Source of the DNA: Galeopsis tetrahit
Lineage: Eukaryota > Streptophyta > Magnoliopsida > Lamiales > Lamiaceae
Direction: 5' to 3'
Assembly (NCBI GenBank): GCA_963675135.1
Contig: OY776131.1
Coordinates: 35,239,381 to 35,303,380, forward strand
Length of the DNA stretch: 64,000 nucleotides
Below are positions 56,494-64,000 of this stretch, piece by piece (positions within the stretch are counted from its first letter, which is position 1; each line of letters starts with the position of its first letter). Made by a program: the position numbers and the translations under genes. The notes under the pieces are model-generated. The model was not told the DNA's origin. It saw only the letters and a list, made by a program, of their open reading frames with translations, and made no database searches.

Positions 56494-56799
56494 TTCGTCA
56501 AACCAGTGACGAACATATATACTCCCGTCGACAACAATTTATCGACGGGAGTTTATATGATCGACACTCGTTTAACGAAAAAAAAAATTAATTTCTTTTT
56601 TTAAAAATTTCGACCTTTGTTGATCGACCGTATACATTCTCGTCGATAACAATTTATCGACGAGAATGTATACGGTCGACCAACAAAGGTCGATCAAAAA
56701 ATTTAATTTATTTTTTAAATCGGCACTGTAATGTCGACCATACACACTCTCGTCGACAACATTTTGTCAACGAAAGTGTACATGGTCGACATTACAGTG
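56494..56799. repeat. Three tandem related hairpins inside the Mutator-like element
   Basis: Hairpin 1: 56494-56579, imperfect stem of about 39 bp. Hairpin 2: arms 56611-56649 and 56654-56692, 38 of 39 paired, 4-nt loop CAAT. Hairpin 3: arms 56724-56759 and 56764-56799, 32 of 36 paired, loop CATT. In hairpin 3 all four mismatches are transitions that would leave G-T type pairs. All three share CGTCGA(C/T)AACAATTT(A)TCGACG at the tip. Outside the tips, the stem sequences differ. Confidence 0.85.
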
Positions 56800-56846
56800 T
56801 CGAAATAAAAAAAAGGGGGGAGGGTTCTGCATCTATGCAGAAAACC

Positions 56847-57373
56847 CTAAAAAATCAAAATCGAGTCGGCCAAAAAAGAGAGAGGAAGCGGCGTGGGGTG
56901 GGCCGATGTACATACCTGGGGCGGCGGCGAGGTCGGTCGAAGCAGCGTGGGGTGGGCCGACGTCGTGAACGGCGGGGGTGAGGTGGGCCGGCGAAATTGA
57001 AGAAAACAAAAGCGGCGACGGCGGCCCGCGACGACCTTTTTTTTTTTTTTTTTTTTACAAACGGGGAAGGGAGTAGGGGGAGGAGGGCAAACCTGGGGTG
57101 GGTCGGCGTCGGACGGGAAGGGGCGGCCGCAAAGCTTCAATTTTTTTTAATTTTTTTTTTTACAGAGGGGGAGGACGGGGCGGCCGACGGCCGCGGCGAG
57201 GCGGGGATGGGAGGGGGCGGCCGACGGCCGCAGCGAGGCGGGGAGTGGGGTGGGCGTCGCCGGCGACTGGAGGGGGTAGGTTGGGGGAAATGGGGAGGAG
57301 GAAGATGAGGAATTTAAGGTTTTTGGGGGGTGGGGGTAGTAATAGGATTTTTATGAAGGGAGGGTATTTATGA
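56847..57373. other. GC-rich low-complexity block, possible captured exon fragments
   Basis: The composition switches abruptly to G/C-rich. GGGGCGGCCGACGGCCGC occurs twice in a tandem unit (57178-57245). GTGGGGTGGGCCGA occurs at 56892 and 56947. Two poly(T) tracts are followed by ACAAACGG and ACAGAGG, like intron ends on the plus strand. Long open frames on both strands here reflect GC content and have no recognisable domain, so I do not call a gene. Confidence 0.4.
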
Positions 57374-57472
57374 CAATTAAGGGTGGGTGTGTGCTAATTT
57401 TATGGGAGTGTATAAATCGGGGGAGTGCATCTCTCCGAAATGGAGGTGCATATAGTCAGACCCATTTTCAGC

Positions 57473-58182
57473 AGTCCAATTTCGAACACCCGTTAATTGG
57501 GCTTAAAAGTGAAAAATCAATGCAGTCCTTTTATTTGCATATTAGGGCTGTTAAGCTCGACCCGTTTAGCTAAACGAGTTGAGCTCGAGCTCATTAAATA
57601 CTCAATTTACTAACGAGTCGGTTCGAACTCGACTTGTTAGGCTCGATATTTATTTTTTATAGAAAATTTCATTAGGCTCGATTCGACTCGATAGACTCGT
57701 TAACGAGTCGAGCTCGAATTACAAATACTCGATTCAACTCGAATAACAACTCTAGCAGTGAGATATGGAACAATTAACTGCTATTAGAAGATGGGAAAGG
57801 AAAATATATTGAAAAATAGGTAGGTTTTAGGAGATTAGATTTATTAGTTTAGCTTTAACTTTTATTTTATTTATAAAAAAATTTTAGTTGAATATTTTAT
57901 TTTATTGTGACATTAATGAGTGGTTTGAGGATGGGAGGTGATATCTTAGGTGGGTAATTAGTGAATTTGTGGATTAATTGTTTGTTTGGTCTATATCTTA
58001 ATTTTAATTGTTTCTATTTTGTGTGGTTTGTTTGATTAGATTAGTTGATCACTTCTATAAACTAGCATTTACATTTTTGTAAATTGTATGATGTACATGA
58101 AGAACTTATATTAATTTGAGTTTAATAATAACTAGTTTAACTGAGAGAGGGTTAATTATCAAATTGATAACATTAGTCATAA
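57473..58182. other. Intergenic DNA with degenerate GAGCTCG repeats
   Basis: 57543-57755 contains GAGTTGAGCTCGAGCTC and ACGAGTCGAGCTCGAATT phrases, starting TAGGGCTGTTAAGCTCGA and ending TCGAATAACAACTCTA. It is a possible old MITE without visible target duplication. The remainder is AT-rich without genes. Confidence 0.4.
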
Positions 58183-58191
58183 ATTGAATAA

Positions 58192-58442
58192 GGTAAAGTC
58201 TAGTATGCACTCGAGTGCATGTTGTGCACCCTAGTCTAAAGAAAAGTGTAAGTTATTAAACTGAAAAGTACAACACAATATTACTAAAAAAGTGTAAGTC
58301 ACTTTAACTAAAAATATTATTATACAGTTTAATAATTGAAAAATGCAACACCATTTACCAAAAAGTGTAAGTCAGTAAAACTGAAAAGTGCAACATGGAC
58401 TAGGGTGCACAACATGCACTCGAGTGCATAGCAGACCAATCC
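58192..58442. mobile_element. Mutator-type MITE, copy 1, 251 bp
   Basis: ATTGAATAA is duplicated at 58183-58191 and 58443-58451 (9 bp). The left end runs GGTAAAGTCTAGTATGCACT and the right end, reversed, GGATTGGTCTGCTATGCACT. Both ends carry the perfect 16-bp palindrome ATGCACTCGAGTGCAT (58205-58220 and 58414-58429). The interior has AAAAGTGTAAGT and AAAAGTGCAACA repeats as in 4786-5672. Confidence 0.85.
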
Positions 58443-58451
58443 ATTGAATAA

Positions 58452-60451
58452 AGATTGTCTATAAGGTTGATGAGAGGGCGAAAGCATTAATAACTGTGTA
58501 TACGAGTTCTCTATCTTAACAACTTATGATAGTAATTAAATAAATTAATTACATGTACATCTAAATTTCAAAAGAGATCGATCTACACATTTACGATAGT
58601 GTTTAGCATATATTCAGACATTTTGCTAAATTAAAAACATGGGCATACTTGTACCATAAGGTACATGACAACATGACATAAACATCCATTTGCCTTTTCC
58701 AGTATCTCAACCCGCAAGGCACGTCTACCCACCCATAAAAAGTTGGTTTATAAGAACAAAAAATTAGTAATATATTTCGTAAAAAACAAAAAAAAAACTG
58801 TCTTCTCCTTTTATGAATGCAAGAGATACTATAATCAAATTTGCTATTTTTTAGTATATTTTTTCATGAAACATCAAAAAAAATGAAATGTTTATTTTAT
58901 GTAATGAAAAACATTAGTTCATATGATTAAAACATTATTTATAATTAGTAAAATACTAATATTGTTTAATTTATAAAGGGTTTTCTTTTTATACGAACTA
59001 ATAATTTTCTTCATATAAATAATTATTTATCTTTTTTTTTTTTAAATGAGTTAAACTTAAATCAAAATTGCAATAGTCCCACAATTATAAATTTCTTGTA
59101 TTAAGGTCTTCTTATTAAGAGTCACATTTGTGTTCACCAATTGCATGTGTCACAATTTTGATTTGAGTAAAAAATTCAATTGAACCATTGAAGATATATA
59201 TCTAAATTATTTAAAATTCAATTGCATACAATGTTTTATCTCTTATTAAAAGCTTGAGTAGTGCTTCTTCCCTTCTATCCTAAGCTTTCCACTTACTTAA
59301 TTTGAATGTCCCGTCATACATTTTTTATTTTCTTAAATGTGAGAATTCACTATTTCACTCCACCATTATTTTTCATTACAATCTCTCCCTACTTTTTTTT
59401 TCTTCCTGCATCTCTTTATATCAATTACTCACTATATATTTTATATCACATTCTTTAATCTCTGTGCAAAAATCATATGAAAAATTTATGACGGGACAGA
59501 TGAAGTATATATTTTCGAAATGTGTATAATTGGGAATAACTCAATAATTAAACTTAGACATACGAAAACTAAGAATTAGGGGCAAGATGAAATGGGGGTA
59601 TTGAAGGAAAAGTAATAACAACTTTGGTCCAAATATATACTTGTTTAATCATGTCATCTTTTTTCCCAAGCGACTTCCTTAATTACAAATATACAAGTCC
59701 CTTAACTTGTTTGTACACTCACACTTGATGTTCAAGAAATGTACACAAAGCGCCATTATTGATACAACCAATAAGTGTCTCAATATGAAACACGACTTTG
59801 AGGTTACCCGTTTCATTCACTCGTTTTGAAATATTTGTTGGCCAGTGTATTAAATAATAGCCTTAATAGGTAAATTAATTGAATAAACGAACAAATGACT
59901 TCAAAAAAGAGATTCTGATATAATATAGAAAACAAATGCTTATTTTGACATTCTATGCTTATACATAATTAAATGACGCAGTCTTTTTTTTTTTCACAAC
60001 TTATTTCAATTTTACTCTTCTTTTACTTTTTAAAATATTCGTAATTTAATTATAACTTATGAGATCTCTCTCATTCAGTCATTCTTGCTTTTTGTCACAT
60101 AATAAGTCTTCTTTCAATACAAAATTGACAATATATGAAGATATTTTACTTTTTTTAAGATATGTGAAAAGGATAAATATTTATAGAAAGCTAAATTTAT
60201 TGGATGTGTTAAGATAATCTCATTAAATAATTAATTAAAGATAAATTTGTCAATACATATCACTTCTTAATAAAAAAAAAAAAAAAAGTTAAAGTGATTG
60301 AATTTATTTGTGAATGGAGAGAGTAACATTAACTAAAATGTTTAAAGATCATGTACGATTGACATATAATATATATGATCTTGGAATGTACTCCGTATTA
60401 GACAGTTTATGAATGGTAAATATGAGTCCTACTAAAAAATAGTGGTAATAT
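58452..60451. other. AT-rich intergenic DNA
   Basis: No gene is supported. 59264-59506 may be a decayed Stowaway-type element: AATGTCCCGTCATACATTTT pairs with the reverse complement of AAAATTTATGACGGGACA, and GATGAAGTA lies at the right. TACTCCGTATTAGA near 60400 is another short MITE-like string. Confidence 0.4.
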
Positions 60452-60460
60452 ATTTTCGTA

Positions 60461-60702
60461 GGTAAAGTCTAGTATGCACTCGAGTGCATGTTATGCACCC
60501 TAGTTCATGTTGCACTTTTCAGTTTTACTGACTTACACTTTTTAATAAATGGGGTTGCACTTTTCAATTATTACTAAAAATATTACTCCGTATTATACAG
60601 TTTAATTAATAATTGAAAAGTGCAACACCATTTATCAAAAAGTGTAAGTCAGTAAAACTGAAAAGTGTAAAACATGGACTAGAGTGCATAGCAGACCAAC
60701 CA
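60461..60702. mobile_element. Mutator-type MITE, copy 2, 242 bp
   Basis: Same family as 58192-58442. The left end GGTAAAGTCTAGTATGCACT is identical, with the 16-bp palindrome at 60474-60489. The right end lacks about 19 bp covering its palindrome (GGACTAGAGTGCATAGCAGA). Flanks ATTTTCGTA (60452-60460) and ATTTTCTTA (60703-60711) match at 8 of 9 positions. Confidence 0.8.
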
Positions 60703-60833
60703 ATTTTCTTAATTTTTAGGATGGAGTAGTTATATTTATTTGATAATTTAAGAAAAAAATAAACTACAAAATTGCATTACATGACTGATATCTTATATGA
60801 TCTCGGCAAAGTATAAATAGATAGCTTATAAAA

Positions 60834-62654
60834 GGGTTAATTGCAAATAAAATCACCATCTTTTCTTGAGTTGCAATTTAATCTAAACTTTTGAATAATT
60901 GCAAATAAAATCACCACCTTTGAATATTGTTGCAATTTAAACTTCTTGATAGTCTCATTTGTGCCAAAATCTAACGTGTTTAGCTGATGTGACACCTCCT
61001 TAATAAAACAACATTGTTTTTTATTTCAATCTAATCTCGAAACGTCAAATTCGGGCACAAATGAGATTGTTTATGTAACACCCATAAATTTTATAATATA
61101 GATATATAAATATATATTCAATTATTTATTAAATTTGTTTTAAGTTTATAAGTGTATTAAAATAATATTTAAAGCCCATTTAAATTCAGGCCTCGAAAGA
61201 TTTTAAACTATAATCTTTTTCTCAAGCCCAATTTCATTCTCTATATATAATTCTTGCCCTAAATTTTACACGCAAATTTTCTATCTTCTAATATTAATTT
61301 TTTGAAATAACCAACAATCCTATTTACTAAATTCCATTCTTCTATCTTAGTTTCGGCGATTTCGTTTGAACAGTATGCTTATGATGTTTTATAAAATATT
61401 TTATTCTGCCATAAGGCTTTTAAGAAATTTGTGCACTGCTGCGTAAGGTAGTGTAGAATATTTATTAGGTTATTATGTTTAGTTGGACTGATTGGTTTTA
61501 GTACTTATATTATATGTTATTTAAGATATTAATTAATAAAACAACCTACGCGTGTGAGTTAGGTTAAAAGATTCATGATACTTATTCATTTATTGGAATT
61601 CGTATCTAATTTGATATAATTAGGTTTAGTAAATTATCAAATTTATTTATTGAGTTTACTGTTTGTTACACTAGTTCTAGAAGTTATAATTAGGATTTAT
61701 GTTATTTTTAGAGGTCTTATTCTCTGGATAATATTTAATTCAGGATAGGTGACGATCGATTCTTACATTAAATCGAGCTACACATTTACGAGACTAATCA
61801 AGACTTAAGGTGGGATTTTCTTACTATGTATTCACTTTGTCACCTTTAAATGTTATGTGAATTTGGTGGGATTTTCTTACTATTTGATTGGATATATTTG
61901 TCACCTTTAAATGTTCATTTGAATGATATTATTACTTGCTACATGAATTTTACAAGCTAATCGTTAACGCATGTTATGACTTTACAAGTTATTCGTTAAC
62001 GCATGTTTTATTTCGCGGGAAACCGTGCATCGTTGGTTCAGCCAGCGCATCATTGGTATAGCCAATGAAAAATAAGTATTTTATTCGCGGGAAACCGTGC
62101 ATCGTTGGTTCAGCCAGCGCATCGTTGGTATAGCCAGCGCATCATTGGTATAGCCAATGAAAAATAAGTATTTTAATATGCATGTTTGTGAGTTTATGAT
62201 TTTATTCATATGTTATATTTAAGGAGTTGCAGTGGAGGGCCGTGAATGTGGATGTCTTGTCATGCAAAGTTTTCTCTATATTATTCTTGCTTTTAATTAA
62301 TTAGTCGCATCTTGAGTTAATTACCTTCTTAATTAACACGCTACTTTATTTTCTTATGAAACAGGTGGTTGAGTCTTATCTTTTGAAATTAAATTTTAAT
62401 ATGAATTTCTTAAATGTGTTTGAGTATTTATTTACGAAATTAATTCCGCTGCCAAGTTTATTAAAATATGCATCTTTTTAGTCAAATACTAGAGTGTATG
62501 GTGTTTTCATCTAGGCCCTAAAATCGGGATGTGACAGTTTAGAAGTCTAAATTGCAACAATATTTAAATGTGGTGATTTTATTTACAATTATTCAAAAGT
62601 TTAGATTAAATTGCAATTAAACGAAAGGTGGTGATTTATTTTGCAATTAATCCC
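60834..62654. mobile_element. Long-TIR MITE (about 360 bp) split by a solo LTR
   Basis: The outer arms (60834-60955 and about 62542-62654) are inverted copies over some 110-120 bp, starting GGGTTAATTGCAAATAAAAT / GGGATTAATTGCAAAATAAA and each containing a second CAAATAAAATCACCA unit. TTATAAAA flanks both sides (60826-60833 and 62655-62662); counting the shared C gives 9 bp, so Mutator-like is possible. The left arm continues with an internal inverted pair, TCTCATTTGTGCC / GGCACAAATGAGA. No coding sequence. Confidence 0.72.
61074..62536. repeat. Solo LTR of a Gypsy-type element, 1.46 kb
   Basis: Begins TGTAACACCCATAAATTTT and ends AAATCGGGATGTGACA. GTTTA is duplicated at 61069-61073 and 62537-62541. 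TGTAACACCC...GTGACA ends are common in plant chromovirus LTRs. No internal coding region, primer site or second LTR is present, so this is the product of LTR-LTR recombination. A tandem repeat lies at 62012-62174, unit starting TTCGCGGGAAACCGTGCATC. Confidence 0.85.
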
Positions 62655-62865
62655 TTATAAAATGATAAGGTGTGCGTGTGACGTCAATAATTGTTCTCAA
62701 CACACAAAATTTGTTAAACTTTTGTCATGTCCTCGAATATTTTATAAAAGTTTTTATAAACACAGATTCAAATAAAAAATATATATATAAATTCGATAAT
62801 TTTAATTTGAACTCGTCTTTTAAAGAAAATTAATACTAGTACTACGGCTACGATATTCTGCGTAT
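62655..62865. other. Short intergenic DNA
   Basis: AT-rich junction between the MITE and the Copia remnant. Nothing recognised. Confidence 0.5.
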
Positions 62866-63015
62866 TGTTAGACTAATCAATTAGTTTAGTTAGTTATTTA
62901 GTAGTTATTAAGGTGTAATACAATATTAATTGGTTATCTAAAGTCTTCGATCTTGTATAAATATGGGTCAAGTGCATTTACATTTTCTCATTGAAGGATT
63001 ATTCTCACTCTCACA
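62866..63015 (+). repeat. 5' LTR of collapsed Copia element
   Basis: 150 bp with TG...CA ends. GTATAAATATGGGTC near 62955-62970 is a likely TATA region. It matches the sequence at 63905-64000 over most of its length. Confidence 0.7.
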
Positions 63016-63039
63016 TGATATCAGCCATTTTCTTAGAAA

Positions 63040-63410
63040 AGTCACTCTCTCCGCACTACCCTAATTGGTATGTTGACACCGGTGCTTCCTCGCATATGGT
63101 TCCCTCTTCGTTGACTCTTGATTCTGCTCGCCCTGGTGGTGGTCGAAGCTAGTTTAATTCTCGTGGTCACGGTTTTTCTAGTCGAGGACGTGGTCGTTTT
63201 CCTCCTCGATGTCAAATCTACAGATTTGAGGGCCATTTCGCTGACTCCTGTCCTCAAAGGTTTATTACTCATTCTTCTGCTCGTCAGGCCAACCTGGTAT
63301 AGGTGCTCGCCCCTAGCCTTGCCATCATCTTCATCATCTCCGCCTGCTCCCACTCTGTCCACTCCATTCCAAACCCTCTACTGGTCGCCCATTTGCTTCA
63401 TCCTCACATC
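63040..63410 (+). pseudogene. Copia protease and zinc knuckle remnants in altered order
   Basis: NWYVDTGASSHMVPSSLTL (protease active site, DTGA) starts near 63064. About 90 nt later, in the same frame but after a stop near 63150, GRGRFPPRCQIYRFEGHFAD and SC form a gag-type CCHC knuckle (second Cys mutated to Tyr). In intact Copia elements the knuckle precedes the protease. The reversed order points to a rearrangement or template switch. Confidence 0.65.
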
Positions 63411-63412
63411 TG

Positions 63413-63906
63413 ATGCGTACTCGTTCAAAGGATGACATCTTCAAACCAAAACACCCTTCATCTACCTCCTTTCTGCTCCATCATAACCTGTTTGCTGCCA
63501 CCCATGACACTGCAGAACCTAAAGGTTTCAAGTCCGCTGCCAAATCTCCGCACTGGCTAGCTGCCATGGATGCTGAACTTCAAGCTCTTTACAAAAACAA
63601 CACTTGGAATTTGGTCCCATACCCTTCGGACACCAATGTTGTAGGATCAAAATGGGTCTTCCACATTAAGTTCCTCGCCGATGGTTTTGTTGACCGTCAC
63701 AAAGCTCGCTTGGTCGCTCAGGGTTTTACTTAGGTTCTTGGTTTCGATTACGATCACACCTTCAGTCCGGTCGTCAAATCCACCACTGTTCGTGTGATCC
63801 TCTTCCTTGTTGTCATGAATAAATGGTCGTTGCATCAATTAGATGTCAACAATGTCTTTCTTCATGGTCTACTTGATAAACTAATTTACACGAGTCAACC
63901 ACCTGG
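63413..63906 (+). pseudogene. Copia reverse transcriptase N-terminal fragment
   Basis: MRTRSKDDIFKPKHPSS is the usual start of the region before RT. AAKSPHWLAAMDAELQALYK, NTWNLVPYPSDTNVVGSKWV and DRHKARLVAQGFT follow. After a stop at 63731-63733, FDYDHTFSPVVKSTTVRVIL and HQLDVNNVFLHG (normally DVNNAFLHG) continue in frame. It ends at PPGF before the second LTR, so the catalytic YVDD and RNase H are absent. Confidence 0.85.
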
Positions 63907-64000
63907 TTTTAGTTAGTTAATTAGTAGTTATTAAGTTGTAACCATATTAGTTGATTACCCAAAGTCTTTTTGTATAAATATGGGTCAAGTGACTTTACAT

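Larger units (their letters stand above)
56169..57463. mobile_element. Mutator-like element, 1.3 kb, with three hairpins and a GC-rich block
   Basis: 45-bp terminal inverted repeats (56169-56213 and 57419-57463) start GGGTTTGACTATATGCACCT / GGGTCTGACTATATGCACCT and differ at one base. ATTTTCAGC is duplicated at 56160-56168 and 57464-57472; a 9-bp duplication with long TIRs identifies the Mutator superfamily. There is no transposase. The interior has two parts: three related hairpins at 56494-56799, and a GC-rich low-complexity block at about 56880-57310. The layout resembles a Pack-MULE that has picked up foreign sequence. Confidence 0.88.
62866..64000 (+). mobile_element. Collapsed Copia element, integrase deleted and gag/protease order changed, running off the window
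   Basis: A short LTR (62866-63015) begins TGTTAGACTAATCAATTAG and ends CTCTCACA. Similar sequence reappears at about 63905-64000 (TTAGTTAGTTAATTAGTAGT, TATAAATATGGGTCAAGTG), cut by the window end. TGATATCAG follows the left LTR as a decayed initiator tRNA-Met site. Between them only pieces of Copia are left: protease, a zinc knuckle and the N-terminal half of reverse transcriptase. Confidence 0.82.

Noticed and set aside
56997..57308. Open frames of about 100 codons on both strands in the GC-rich block
   Set aside because: Low-complexity Gly/Arg or Pro/Ser translations with long Phe or Lys runs. They reflect base composition and have no domain.

Overview
This is a plant nuclear window, most likely from a eudicot. 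It is AT-rich and gene-poor. It contains spliced plant-specific genes, LTR retrotransposons with plant-type tRNA primer sites, an L1-type LINE with a DUF4283 ORF1, a CACTA transposon and many MITEs. I cannot name the species from sequence alone. Two ordinary host genes are supported. One is a three-exon actin-depolymerizing factor of the ADF5-like type (minus strand, 26533-27511). The other is a three-exon choline-transporter-like (SLC44/CTL) membrane protein (minus strand, 39704-42592). Nearly everything else recognisable is mobile DNA.

Layout. 1-555: LINE reverse-transcriptase tail (minus). 1807-2639: PIF/Harbinger-type MITE with a TTA duplication. 4786-5672: Mutator-type MITE. 6434-6666: Stowaway-type MITE. 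6948-12510: complete but mutated Copia element with both LTRs and a CCAAG duplication, interrupted by a 718-bp hAT MITE (10665-11382). 13177-13406: Stowaway-type MITE. 14705-20900: near full-length L1-type LINE with poly(A) and a 13-bp duplication. 22483-22937: RNase H relic of another LINE, broken by stops. 25414-25666 and 28318-28623: Stowaway-type MITEs. 26533-27511: ADF gene. 28728-36447: 7.7-kb CACTA (En/Spm) element with an ATT duplication and a TNP2-type transposase carrying a few lesions. 36823-36936: short tRNA-derived SINE. 37184-37394: truncated Stowaway-type MITE. 39704-42592: CTL gene. 43964-54756: 10.8-kb Gypsy element (Tat/Retand-like), read on the minus strand, with an uninterrupted spliced ORF on the opposite strand (45202-47300). 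56169-57463: 1.3-kb Mutator-like element holding three related hairpins and a GC-rich block. 58192-58442 and 60461-60702: two copies of one Mutator-type MITE family. 60834-62654: long-TIR MITE split by a 1.46-kb solo LTR (61074-62536). 62866-64000: collapsed, rearranged Copia copy running off the window.

The elements do not form one pathway; they record successive insertions. Nesting is explicit in two places: hAT inside Copia, and solo LTR inside MITE. The points I consider most worth checking are the intact reverse-strand gene inside a dead Gypsy element, the Mutator-like element with three related hairpins, the perfect 45-bp inverted repeat inside the CACTA element, and the Mutator-type MITE family built from short GTGTAAG/GTGCAAC repeats. 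I found no clearly new biological system. All coordinates, splice sites and target duplications were read by eye.
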